Below, one piece after another: positions 1 through 8,054 of a stretch of 16,298 nt of DNA. Numbering within the stretch: position 1 is the first letter of the stretch; each line of letters opens with the position of its first letter. Location: assembly GCA_946184715.1 (NCBI GenBank), contig CAMHGU010000022.1, forward strand, positions 1 to 16,298, written 5' to 3'. Source of the stretch: an uncultured bacterium. Lineage in GTDB: Bacteria > Bacteroidota > Bacteroidia > Bacteroidales > Muribaculaceae. Below the pieces are notes generated by a model. That model ran no database searches and was not told where the DNA came from. It saw only the letters and a list, made by a program, of their open reading frames with translations. Position numbers and translations under genes: made by a program.

Positions 1-2681
1 TCGGTCATCTCGCCGGTAGCTTCAATAGTGTCGGAAAGCAGCTTGAAATCATCAAGCGAAGCCCAATCGCCCACGGCTGCATACACTGCGAAGTGCTCGG
101 CAGGGTAATCGGCATCTTGACCTGAAGCCCAGAAGCTGAGAGTACCCTTGAGCTCTACGACGGGCGTGATGAGCCAGTTGTCGGGGTAGAGTATGCCGCT
201 GGCGTAGCTTGCCGAGGTCATCACGCTTATGGGGCTGTGGCTTATAATCTGGTCGTTGCTGGAGTAGTACCAGTTGTTGCCATCACCGTCGGCATCATAG
301 GCCAGCCAGTCTTCGAGCTGATTGCGGTCTTCGAAGTCCCATAAATAGCCGTTGATGACTTCGGCGGTGCGATAACGGAGGTTGTAGCTCTCCTGCACGC
401 CGTTCCAGCTTACGCTGGCTTCGTGGGAAGTGATATCGTTGATTTCAATATCGTAAGGTGGGAGCGTGGCGCTGAGGGTGGAGAACTCAACAGCATCGGT
501 CCATGCCGAGAGAGCGCCATTGCCGTAATCGGCCTGCACTTGCACGTCGTAGCCTGCGCCGGGATTGAGGCCGGTAAGCTGATGCGGGCTGGTCACGCCC
601 TCTACGTCGATCCAATTGGCGCGGTCTCCATTGACTCTCACAGCGTCGATAAACATAAAGTCCTGGTTGGTGCAGCTGTAGTGGCGGAATGCGATATAGC
701 CTTCCATTCCGGCGAAGCGGCTCATGTCGATGGTCTGCTCAACCCATTCAAGACTTCCCGGCGACTGGATATCGTCGGTAGCGGCGATAAAGCTATCAAT
801 ATTGGTATCGGTGGTGGATACGTAGATACGATAGTTCTCGGGGTACTGGCCATCGTCCATAATCCAGTATTTGAGGTCGCCGCCGAGCTTCACCTTTTCG
901 GTAATCAGCCAGTTGTCGGGCGTAAGGATGTCGCCGTTGTAGCTTCGGCTCATCGCCACCATATTGCCGTCTTTAGCCTCCAAGCCGTAGCCCGCGAAGG
1001 TAACCGAAGGATTGATAAATTGCCAGTTGTTGCCGTCGCCATCGTTGTCGATAGCTGCCCAGGTAGCGGGCAATCCCTCTTCGAAGCTCTGTGAGAGCTC
1101 ATTCATCAGATATCGGATATTAGCCTTGGGGGCTTCGGTCTCGAACGACACGACAGCAGTATTGCTGGTGATGTCGCTGATTTCAATCGCGGTGGGGCGA
1201 GAATACTGCTCGGGAGTGGTAAACTCGAGCGCTTCGGTCCAAGCGCTCACATCGTCGGCGTCGCAGAGGCCACGCACGTAGGCGTAGTAGGTAGTGTTCT
1301 CATTCAGAGTGGTGATTTCCAGCTCAGGAACGCGATCCACCTGGAACAGCGGAGCCACATCGTTGGGGTCGGCGTCGGGCGAATCGGTGATGGCCACCTC
1401 CCACGAAGTCTGGTCGGTGGTGCCGGCGCTCCACGTGAGCGTCGCGCTGTGGTAGGTGATTTCGCCTACATCGAACGACGTCGGGCGGGAGCAGGTTATG
1501 GGATTAATGGTGAATTCGGTAATCAGGCCTACAGGATGCTCAGTGCCAGCCGTGCGCTGGGCGATTACCACGCCTTCTTCATCGGTGAATGTATAGCCCA
1601 CTTCATCGGAGTAATTTCCTCGAGCCCATACCAACTGATAGGTCACGCCGTAGCACACGTTGAATGAACCCGATGCCTCTAAGCCGCTGCTTATCGTAAG
1701 GCTTGCCAGCTGATTGCCATTGGGGTCGAGCACCTTGATGCTGCCGCCGTTCCAGCCGTCGCCATAGGAGTCGGTCAATTGATAGCTGACAGTGCCCATA
1801 TCCTCGGCATTGCAGAAGGGGGTAATAAAGGTGGTGGTGGCCCAGCTGCTGACGGCATCGGCGCCCTTATTGGCGCGCACCTGCGCGGTATAGGCCGTAC
1901 CTGCAGCGAGGTCGGTAAGCTCAAGGCGGGTGGTATTGACTGTGGTTTGAATCCAGTCGGCATCAGCGTCGGCCTTATAAGCCACGTCCCATTGAGTTTC
2001 ATCGCCGCCGGCCATCCACGTGAGGGTGGCGGAGTTGGGCGAGGTCACCTCAGCGACGAACAACTTCGGGCGCGTTACCACCACTGCGCCTTCAGCCAGA
2101 TATGTGAAGGTGGTCTTCGGGATGAAGTTGCGCTGATTGGCGGTGACGTCGGCAAGCGCGGTGGCGTTATAGCCCTGCACTGATGCGCCTTCGGTGGTAA
2201 CACCATAGAACGAGCAACTCTTATAGTCGCCCTTCTCAGTGTTGTAAACGCCCACCAGAAGGTTGCCGCCATTATACACATACGGCGTGTCGAACGTAAT
2301 CACCATCGTCTCCGATGTGTGAGCGATAGTGCCTTCATACACAATTTCGCCGCCGGTAGGTCCGGAGTAAGCACTCAATGTGGTGGAGTCAATCTCTTTA
2401 AGAAACACTTGGAAATGGACATTGCCCCAAGTCCAATTGGGGTCGGCCGTAGTCGACGGATACCACGTCAGCGAGGTGATAGCGCACCCCGTCATTGCCG
2501 CGAGGTCGGCGGCCGGAATGACGTATTCGCTCTTCAGATAGCTGTCGCAGTAGTACCCGTAGATAGGCACATACCCATTCGTTGTCGTTCCGTCGGCAAC
2601 GGTGATTGTGTTCTGGGCCGTGGCGGGAAGTACCGCACCAAGCACCCACAACGCAACACAAATAAGTAATGTTCGCTTCAT
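1..2681 (-). CDS. Secreted multidomain protein with fibronectin III and choice-of-anchor J domains (3' end outside window)
   Basis: Reading leftwards from an ATG at 2679-2681, the frame stays open for 893 codons and runs off the left edge. Residues 1-22 are a signal peptide ending in ATAQ. Residues about 23-195 form an N-terminal beta-rich domain I cannot name. A fibronectin III-like domain follows (about 203-288), then a module with the motif DSYGDGWNGG (304-313; module to about 395), then a second fibronectin III domain (398-490). Two repeats then follow (about 494-735 and 740-893+) in which a choice-of-anchor J (cleaved-adhesin, gingipain/hemagglutinin type) jellyroll, marked by DNDGDGNNW or DADGDGNNW and PDNWLIT, sits inside a fibronectin III domain. 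The likely role is cell-surface adhesion or glycan/protein binding; this is inference from domain types. The C-terminus, where a type IX sorting domain would be, is not visible. No Shine-Dalgarno is present; the leader is AT-rich. Confidence 0.9.
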   Translation of the reverse strand, partial: MKRTLLICVALWVLGAVLPATAQNTITVADGTTTNGYVPIYGYYCDSYLKSEYVIPAADLAAMTGCAITSLTWYPSTTADPNWTWGNVHFQVFLKEIDSTTLSAYSGPTGGEIVYEGTIAHTSETMVITFDTPYVYNGGNLLVGVYNTEKGDYKSCSFYGVTTEGASVQGYNATALADVTANQRNFIPKTTFTYLAEGAVVVTRPKLFVAEVTSPNSATLTWMAGGDETQWDVAYKADADADWIQTTVNTTRLELTDLAAGTAYTAQVRANKGADAVSSWATTTFITPFCNAEDMGTVSYQLTDSYGDGWNGGSIKVLDPNGNQLASLTISSGLEASGSFNVCYGVTYQLVWARGNYSDEVGYTFTDEEGVVIAQRTAGTEHPVGLITEFTINPITCSRPTSFDVGEITYHSATLTWSAGTTDQTSWEVAITDSPDADPNDVAPLFQVDRVPELEITTLNENTTYYAYVRGLCDADDVSAWTEALEFTTPEQYSRPTAIEISDITSNTAVVSFETEAPKANIRYLMNELSQSFEEGLPATWAAIDNDGDGNNWQFINPSVTFAGYGLEAKDGNMVAMSRSYNGDILTPDNWLITEKVKLGGDLKYWIMDDGQYPENYRIYVSTTDTNIDSFIAATDDIQSPGSLEWVEQTIDMSRFAGMEGYIAFRHYSCTNQDFMFIDAVRVNGDRANWIDVEGVTSPHQLTGLNPGAGYDVQVQADYGNGALSAWTDAVEFSTLSATLPPYDIEINDITSHEASVSWNGVQESYNLRYRTAEVINGYLWDFEDRNQLEDWLAYDADGDGNNWYYSSNDQIISHSPISVMTSASYASGILYPDNWLITPVVELKGTLSFWASGQDADYPAEHFAVYAAVGDWASLDDFKLLSDTIEATGEMT

Positions 2682-2808
2682 AGGATAAAACTTTAGTTAA
2701 TAATTATGAGTTAGTAAAACAATAAGCAAATCATATAGCGCTAATAACGAAATCGGCGCGAGAACGGGCTGTAGCCGCATCTCGCTCATCCTTACGCAAT
2801 TAGACGCA

Positions 2809-2840
2809 CAAAAGTAATACAATAATTCCCATTTTGCCAA
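2809..2840 (-). promoter_or_regulatory. Bacteroidetes-type promoter for the adhesin-like gene
   Basis: On the minus strand TACTTTTG (2816-2809) matches the -7 consensus TAnnTTTG. A TTGG (2840-2837) lies 20 bases upstream as the -33 element; a TTTTG at 2845-2841 is a slightly more distant alternative. Transcription would start near 2803, giving a leader of about 120 bases before the ATG at 2681, unusually long but with no structure I could identify. Confidence 0.6.
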
Positions 2841-2883
2841 CAAAACTTCCGATTATGCCAAATTTACCGCCATATCTCCCAAT

Positions 2884-2904
2884 AAAAAAGTCCGCCTCAG
2901 GCGG
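2884..2904 (-). terminator. Intrinsic terminator downstream of SRP RNA
   Basis: On the minus strand the short GC hairpin CCGCC-TGA-GGCGG (2904-2892) is followed by AC and six T residues (2889-2884). It lies behind the SRP RNA and in front of the adhesin promoter, so it would separate the two transcription units. The neighbouring GC-rich palindrome at 2901-2916 could enlarge the stem. Confidence 0.65.
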
Positions 2905-2934
2905 CGCCGGCCGCCGTCCTTCTCAAGCGGGCAC

Positions 2935-3040
2935 AAAAAAAGGGCAAGCTTACTACATCGCGCCGCTACAACCTACTACCCTTGCTTCGGTCAAGACCTG
3001 GGGGATTCATAAGGAGCATGCCGTGTAGGACTTACCCGCC
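2935..3040 (-). ncRNA. ffs: Signal recognition particle RNA (4.5S-like, small bacterial type)
   Basis: This is the RNA scaffold of the signal recognition particle, which binds Ffh and targets nascent membrane and secreted proteins. The apical part contains the domain IV signature: 5' CAGG (3000-2997) opposite 3' AGCA (2986-2983), the internal loop bound by the Ffh M domain, flanked by CCC/GGG. The inner stem is short (UC/GA) and closes a UUGACC loop instead of the usual GGAA tetraloop. The two ends pair: GGGUAAG (3037-3031) with CUUGCCC (2948-2942), then CUACA (3028-3024) with UGUAG (2957-2953), giving one long hairpin. A run of seven T residues (2941-2935) ends it. Length is about 100 nt, normal for the small bacterial class. 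A well-placed promoter lies directly upstream. Family identity was assigned by eye. Confidence 0.87.
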
Positions 3041-3041
3041 G

Positions 3042-3071
3042 CAAAATTACGCATTTTTTTTCATTCCCAAA
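3042..3071 (-). promoter_or_regulatory. Promoter of the SRP RNA gene
   Basis: On the minus strand TTTG (3071-3068) and TAATTTTG (3049-3042) are 18 bases apart and match the Bacteroidetes -33/-7 pattern. The expected start, 4-6 bases after the -7 box, coincides with the 5' strand of the terminal SRP RNA stem (3037). Confidence 0.7.
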
Positions 3072-3092
3072 CATATTTCGGCCATTTTTTAC

Positions 3093-3100
3093 TACTTTTG
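3093..3100 (+). promoter_or_regulatory. -7 box of the protease-bioB-ruvC operon
   Basis: TACTTTTG at 3093-3100 matches TAnnTTTG. No clear -33 TTTG is present at the expected distance; only a T-rich tract (3054-3061) lies upstream. Transcription would start near 3106, about 38 bases before the ATG at 3144. It is divergent from the SRP RNA promoter, with the boxes 43 bases apart. Confidence 0.5.
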
Positions 3101-3143
3101 TGACCTAAATGTGCTATGATTGATCGTAACCACATTATATATA

Positions 3144-6100
3144 ATGAAACATCGTAAGTACTTCCTCATTGCCGCCGCGATACTGCTCGCCATCCCCAGC
3201 AACGCCAAGCAGATTGCACCCGATGAAGCGACAACTATCGCCCGCGACTACCTCACAGCCAACGCTCCGCGCCGACTTCAGGGCATCAATCAGGCACAGC
3301 CCCAGCTGAGCATCGCCCTGGCAGCCACATCGGCCGACGACCGTTCCACCGACTACTACGTCCTCAACAACGGCACCGACCGCGGCTTCATCGTCGTGGC
3401 CGGCGACGACCGCGCCGTGGAGGTCCTCGGATATTGCGACCAGGGCACATTCGACCCGGCCAATGTCCCCGACGGGCTACAGGTGCTCCTCGACGAGTAC
3501 GCTGCCGAGATGCGCTGGCTCCGCGCCAATCCCACGGCCGCCAAGGCCGAGGCTCAGAAGTCGCGCAACCCCGTGGTAGCTCCCCTTATCTACACCAATT
3601 GGGGCCAAAACACGCCGTTCAACGACCTCTGCCCTGTGGTCTATAATATGAAAGGAGAGCAAGTGCGCGCCGTCACCGGATGCGTCGCCACGGCTGCCGC
3701 GCAGCTGATGTACTACCACCGCTGGCCCAAAGAGGGTAAAGGCACCAACTCCTATTTCAGCAAAGCCCAGCGCGGCAACACCTATAGCAAAGGCTTCCCC
3801 GTGGAGGCCGACTTCAACCACCCCTACGACTGGGACAATATGCTCGAGAACTACACCGAAAGCAACTACACCGACGCCCAAGCCAAAGCCGTGGCCCAGC
3901 TGATGTATGATGCCGGCGCCGCTGCCTCGATGAATTACGGCACCACCAGCGGCACATCGGCCTACTTTATGATGACCGCCCTGCGCGAGCACTTCAGCTA
4001 CAGCAAGGATATGCGCTTCGAGCTGCGCTCCACCAAGACCATCACCGAATGGGAAAACCTTATCTTTGAGGAGCTTAACAACAAGCGCCCCATCCTCTAC
4101 TCCGGCTTCACCGCCACGGGCGGCCACACCTTCATTCTCGACGGATACAACGCCGACGGCTACTTCCACTTCAACTGGGGCTGGAACTCCAAGAGCAACG
4201 GCTACTTCATCATCACCTCGCTCAACCCGCGCAACCAGGGCACCGGCTCTTACGAAGGCGGCTACAACTCCTGCCAGACGATGGTCACCGGTATGCGACC
4301 CGACGACGGCACTTCGCAGCTCCCCGACGACTACGTCCTCCTCACTTGCGACAAGTTCACTCCCAACGAAAAGAGCGTTAAGCTCGGCTCCACCACCACT
4401 ATCGACCTCGAAGGCGTGACAGGAACAGGTGCCGGATATGGCAACATCCTCGATATCACTCACGCCTTCGTCCTTACCGACCAAAACGACAAAATCGTGG
4501 AGGTGCTGTCGAAGAGCGTGCTCGAAACGTCGATTCACCTCGGCTCGCGCTACACCTACACCACCGCCCGCAAGAACCCGCGCGTCATCGACCCGAGCAC
4601 CAACCTCGCCGACGGCGATTACCACCTCCACTATATGTATAAGAACACTGAGGCCGACGAGACAGAGTATAAGCCCTACGACCACAGCTCCCTCGTGCCC
4701 GGCTACTGGATTGCCCACGTGGAGAACGGCGTGATGACCTTCACTCAGCCCAAGGCTGCCGACAGCAACCTCAAAGTAGTGAATTTCGATTATCCGGAGA
4801 AGATCAGCGTCAACACCTTCTTCAACTTCAGCGTCACCCTCTCCAACGATGGCGAAGAGTTCTACGGCAACATTAACATTGACGCCAAACGCGAGAACGA
4901 CGAGAAATACACCTCACTCCTATCATCTCTCATTGACCTCCCCACCGATGGCCAAATCACCATCAAAACCACCTCGTTCGCTCCGCGCGATGCAGGCAAT
5001 TACAAGATGGTAATCCGCGACGACGCCGGCAACATCATCGACGGCCCTCGCGACCTCACCGTCACTGCCGATGAGAACTTTCAGCTACTCGTTGCCTCTC
5101 AACTCACCGTAGGCAGCTACAATATGTTCCAAGAGCACATCACCGCCTCGGTCGATGTCACCAACACGGGCCAAAGCGACTTCAACGGCGCGCTCACCTT
5201 CTTCATCAGCCGCGACGGCAAACAGCAAGCCGACGGCGCTACCGAGATGATCTCGATTCCTAAGGGCGCCACGCGCACCGTCAACTACGTGACGCGGTTT
5301 GAAGGCCAGCCGGGCGTGGAATACGTTTTCTATGCCTCAAGCCTCGGCGCCACTACCGATGAGCTTAAAGCGCAATGCCAGGCTCCCTTTAAGGTTGAGG
5401 AGCGCATCGCCACCGAGACGGTCGCCGACCTCCTCACCTATGGCGAAGATATGACCCCTTACCGCATCGCCGACAACCTTACCATCGCCGAAGCCCACGA
5501 GCCGAGCCTCTTCGTCACCGACGGCCTGAACAACTGGCTCGAAATCACCGACAAGGACAACTTCGCCAAGCTCAAAGAGATGGAAGCCTTTGAGGCCGGC
5601 ACGGTATTCGGCCGCTACGGCAATGCTGACGGCAACCCCACGCTCCAGCTCCTGTGGCTCCCCGCCAAGGGCGAGAAGCAAGAGTTCGGCATCAACGAGC
5701 TTGACCTCACGACCGAAGATATGCCGCTACCCAACCAGGTGGTTGAGCTTGAAGGCTACTACGCCGTGGTCAACGGCGTGGAGATGCTCCGTTACGGCGC
5801 CGACGACGGCAACGGCTTCGCCATCTCGCTCCAGTGGCTCGACCCCAAGCCCTCGCTTATCGAAGGCAGTGCCTATCGCATCCACGGTGTAGCTAAAGTG
5901 CAGGTAGTCAACGACGAAGCCAGCTACATCATCTACGCCACCCGTCAGCCCTCCGAAGCTTCGGGCATCGGCGCCATCACCGGCAGCAAGGTGAGCATCA
6001 GCCAAGCCAATGGTGTCCTGACAGTCAAAGGCGCCTCGCAGGTGGCAACCTACTCCGTCACCGGCGCACTGCTCAGCCGCAACCACTCACTCTATCTCGC

Positions 6101-6158
6101 CCCAGGCATCTACATCGTAGTGGCCGACGGGCGCAACTATAAAATTAACATCCGATGA
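3144..6158 (+). CDS. Secreted C10 family (streptopain-like) cysteine protease with Spi prodomain and C-terminal sorting-type tail
   Basis: The 1004-residue product starts at ATG 3144, chosen over the in-frame ATG at 3120 because the signal peptide (MKHRKYFLIAAAILLAIPSNA) follows it directly and 3120 lies close to the predicted transcription start. Residues about 23-130 match the Spi/streptopain prodomain, with the typical YYVLNN and FIVVAGDDRA strings, which keeps the enzyme inactive until export. The peptidase domain (about 145-385) has the nucleophile in TGCVATAAAQ (Cys180) and the catalytic His in GGHTFILDGY (His328), followed by the FNWGW string typical of C10. About 600 residues of Ig-like and other beta domains follow; streptopain itself is only about 400 residues. 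The last 45 residues (LYLAPGIYIVVADGRNYKIN) resemble a type IX secretion type A sorting tail. The natural substrate is unknown. Confidence 0.9.
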   Translation: MKHRKYFLIAAAILLAIPSNAKQIAPDEATTIARDYLTANAPRRLQGINQAQPQLSIALAATSADDRSTDYYVLNNGTDRGFIVVAGDDRAVEVLGYCDQGTFDPANVPDGLQVLLDEYAAEMRWLRANPTAAKAEAQKSRNPVVAPLIYTNWGQNTPFNDLCPVVYNMKGEQVRAVTGCVATAAAQLMYYHRWPKEGKGTNSYFSKAQRGNTYSKGFPVEADFNHPYDWDNMLENYTESNYTDAQAKAVAQLMYDAGAAASMNYGTTSGTSAYFMMTALREHFSYSKDMRFELRSTKTITEWENLIFEELNNKRPILYSGFTATGGHTFILDGYNADGYFHFNWGWNSKSNGYFIITSLNPRNQGTGSYEGGYNSCQTMVTGMRPDDGTSQLPDDYVLLTCDKFTPNEKSVKLGSTTTIDLEGVTGTGAGYGNILDITHAFVLTDQNDKIVEVLSKSVLETSIHLGSRYTYTTARKNPRVIDPSTNLADGDYHLHYMYKNTEADETEYKPYDHSSLVPGYWIAHVENGVMTFTQPKAADSNLKVVNFDYPEKISVNTFFNFSVTLSNDGEEFYGNINIDAKRENDEKYTSLLSSLIDLPTDGQITIKTTSFAPRDAGNYKMVIRDDAGNIIDGPRDLTVTADENFQLLVASQLTVGSYNMFQEHITASVDVTNTGQSDFNGALTFFISRDGKQQADGATEMISIPKGATRTVNYVTRFEGQPGVEYVFYASSLGATTDELKAQCQAPFKVEERIATETVADLLTYGEDMTPYRIADNLTIAEAHEPSLFVTDGLNNWLEITDKDNFAKLKEMEAFEAGTVFGRYGNADGNPTLQLLWLPAKGEKQEFGINELDLTTEDMPLPNQVVELEGYYAVVNGVEMLRYGADDGNGFAISLQWLDPKPSLIEGSAYRIHGVAKVQVVNDEASYIIYATRQPSEASGIGAITGSKVSISQANGVLTVKGASQVATYSVTGALLSRNHSLYLAPGIYIVVADGRNYKINIR

Positions 6159-7111
6159 TTGACACCCTTAAGCAACTCATTATCGATGGCGGCAAGCTCA
6201 CGGTCGAAGAGGCCGTGAGCCTTGCCCACCATCCCGACCTCGACGCCCTCGCCGCCGCGGCCGACGACATACGCCGGCACTTCACCGGCAACCGCATCGA
6301 CACCTGCTCCATCGTCAACGCCCGCTCCGGCCGCTGCACCGAGAATTGCAAATGGTGCGCCCAGTCGAAGTACCACACTACCGGCATCGACGAGTACGAC
6401 TTCGTGGAAGAGGACGAAGTGATGCGCTCCGCCTTGCACAACGACAGCAAGGGCGTGCACCGGTGGTCGCTGGTCACCAGCGGCCGTAAGGTGTCGAAGC
6501 GCGACCTTACCCGCTTCTGCGACTACTTCCGCAAAGTGGGCAGCTGCACCAAGCTGTTTATGTGCGCCTCGATGGGCCTGCTCAACGAAGAGGAGCTCAC
6601 GATGCTCCGCGACGCCGGCGTAAGACGCTACCACTGCAACCTCGAGACCTCGGCTTCTTTCTTCCCCCACCTTTGCACCACCCATACCTCCGACGACAAG
6701 AAGCGCACCATTCGCGCCGCGCAGCGCGCGGGGCTGGGCGTATGCTCCGGCGGCATCATCGGCATGGGCGAGACGATGGAGCAACGCATCGAGATGGCCT
6801 TCGAGCTGGCCGAGCTCGGCGTCGACTCCGTGCCTATGAACATCCTCAACCCCATTCCAGGCACCGCTCTCGAGCACCAGCCGCTCATCAGCGACGACGA
6901 CATACGCCGCACCGCCGCCATCTACCGCTTCATCCTGCCGCGAGCCGAGATACGCTTCGCCGGCGGACGAATGCGCCTCTCGGAGGAGCTCACCCGACAG
7001 CTGCTCCTCGGCGGCATCAACGGCGCCCTCGTGGGCGATATGCTCACCACCATAGGCAACAGCATCGACGACGATTACCGCCTTTTCGACTCGCTCAACC
7101 TCACCCACTGA
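6155..7111 (+). CDS. bioB: Biotin synthase, radical SAM enzyme, probable anaerobic (type II) variant
   Basis: It inserts sulfur into dethiobiotin, the last step of biotin synthesis, in the cytoplasm. The 318-residue protein has the radical SAM cysteines in CTENCKWC (Cys61, Cys65, Cys68), then WCAQS typical of BioB, NLET (substrate region) and VCSGGIIGMGET. Aligning by eye with E. coli BioB, auxiliary-cluster ligands Cys128, Cys188 and Arg260 correspond to Cys137, Cys197 and Arg267. Cys97 corresponds to Ser105, His152 corresponds to Cys161, and there are further cysteines at 122, 131 and 174. This pattern suggests a different auxiliary cluster, as described for biotin synthases of obligate anaerobes. 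The ATG overlaps the protease stop by 4 bases (ATGA), so translation is probably coupled. No other biotin genes are nearby. Confidence 0.92.
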   Translation: MIDTLKQLIIDGGKLTVEEAVSLAHHPDLDALAAAADDIRRHFTGNRIDTCSIVNARSGRCTENCKWCAQSKYHTTGIDEYDFVEEDEVMRSALHNDSKGVHRWSLVTSGRKVSKRDLTRFCDYFRKVGSCTKLFMCASMGLLNEEELTMLRDAGVRRYHCNLETSASFFPHLCTTHTSDDKKRTIRAAQRAGLGVCSGGIIGMGETMEQRIEMAFELAELGVDSVPMNILNPIPGTALEHQPLISDDDIRRTAAIYRFILPRAEIRFAGGRMRLSEELTRQLLLGGINGALVGDMLTTIGNSIDDDYRLFDSLNLTH

Positions 7112-7120
7112 CCGCCTGCG

Positions 7121-7435
7121 ATGATTGTCGTCAATACCACCTTCCACGCCTCAGCTCCGTGCCGCGAACGCTTCGTTGCCTGGCTCAAGGAGCACTATAT
7201 CCCCGTGGCCACGGCGCAAGGCGTGCTGTCGCGTCCGCGCCTGGCCCTTATACTCACCGGTGAGGACGACGGTGCCGCCGGCGACGCTTCATTAGCCCTG
7301 CAATTCGAGGCCGAAAGCCTTGATGCCATCAGTGCCTGGTACGACAGCACCGGCCGTACTCTCACCGAGCAGCTATCGACGGAATTTGCCGATGGTATCG
7401 CAGGATTCTCCACATTGATGCAGACTATCGACTGA
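7121..7435 (+). CDS. DUF4286 family protein
   Basis: This 104-residue cytoplasmic protein matches the Bacteroidetes DUF4286 family: it opens with MIVVNTTFH, carries WLKEHYIP (21-28), SLALQFE in the centre, and ends with GFSTLMQTID. The family looks like a small ferredoxin-like (dimeric alpha-beta barrel) fold; no reaction is known to me. It starts 9 bases after bioB and ends 3 bases before ruvC. A DUF4286 gene directly before ruvC is, from memory, a common Bacteroidales pair, so a link with ruvC expression is more likely than one with biotin. No signal peptide or metal motif is seen. Confidence 0.85.
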   Translation: MIVVNTTFHASAPCRERFVAWLKEHYIPVATAQGVLSRPRLALILTGEDDGAAGDASLALQFEAESLDAISAWYDSTGRTLTEQLSTEFADGIAGFSTLMQTID

Positions 7436-7438
7436 CCT

Positions 7439-8002
7439 ATGGCCACCAACCACGAGCGCATAATAATAGGCATCGACCCGGGCACCAACGTCATGGGCTA
7501 CGGCATCCTCGGCATCGACGGCAAGCGGCTCGATGTTATCGCCATCGGGGTGCTCAAGCTCAACAAGTTTGAGAGCCACTACCTTCGCCTGAAGCGCATC
7601 TACGACCGCGTGACCGGCCTCATTGAGCAGTATCTGCCCGACGAGCTGGCCATCGAGGCGCCCTTCTTCGGCAAGAACGTGCAGTCGATGCTCAAGCTCG
7701 GCCGCGCCCAGGGGGTGGCTATGGCTGCCGCGCTGGAGCGCGACATTCCCATCACCGAATACGCCCCGCTGAAAATCAAGCAGGCCATCACCGGCTCGGG
7801 CAGCGCCTCTAAGGAGCAGGTGGCCGAGATGCTCCGCCGTATCCTCTCAATACCCCGCGAGCAGATGCCCCACTTCCTCGACGCTACCGATGCCCTCGCC
7901 GCGGCCCTTTGCCACTACTACGAATCGGCAAAGCCCATTCAGTCCCACTCCTACTCCTCCTGGAAGGACTACATCGCCCACAACCCCGACAAAGTGAAAT
8001 AG
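7439..8002 (+). CDS. ruvC: Crossover junction endodeoxyribonuclease RuvC
   Basis: RuvC cuts Holliday junctions symmetrically during recombination and repair, together with RuvAB. The 187-residue protein has the RNase H-like core with all four acidic catalytic residues: Asp13 in IIIGIDPGT, Glu73 in AIEAPFFGKN, and Asp148 and Asp151 in LDATDALAAAL. KLGRAQGV and YAPLKIKQAITGSGSASKEQ are also standard RuvC strings. Length is normal for the family, with a short Bacteroidetes C-terminal tail. It is the last gene of the protease-bioB-DUF4286 cluster. ruvA and ruvB are not in the window, as is usual in this phylum. Confidence 0.96.
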   Translation: MATNHERIIIGIDPGTNVMGYGILGIDGKRLDVIAIGVLKLNKFESHYLRLKRIYDRVTGLIEQYLPDELAIEAPFFGKNVQSMLKLGRAQGVAMAAALERDIPITEYAPLKIKQAITGSGSASKEQVAEMLRRILSIPREQMPHFLDATDALAAALCHYYESAKPIQSHSYSSWKDYIAHNPDKVK

Positions 8003-8054
8003 CCCCGCCGACGCCTACGACCCCTCCGGCCGAGCCTATTGCATTGCTGCCTAT

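Noticed and set aside
423..1094. 223-codon frame on the plus strand opposite the adhesin gene
   Set aside because: The minus frame encodes clear anchor J and fibronectin motifs across the same bases; no promoter or start context for the plus frame.
2834..3028. 64-codon plus-strand frame over the SRP RNA
   Set aside because: The bases are explained by SRP RNA pairing and its terminator; the protein has no recognisable feature.
3054..3062. T run near the SRP and protease promoters read as a terminator
   Set aside because: No hairpin precedes it on the plus strand; it lies between two divergent promoters and is better seen as AT-rich promoter DNA.
3477..4718. Long open frame (413 codons) on the minus strand opposite the protease
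   Set aside because: It is antisense to a protease with catalytic motifs, has a repetitive V/G/A/E composition and matches nothing; it follows from the GC-rich third positions of the real gene.
6137..7147. 336-codon frame opposite bioB
   Set aside because: Antisense shadow of a clear radical SAM enzyme; low-complexity Val/Gly/Ala/Glu composition.
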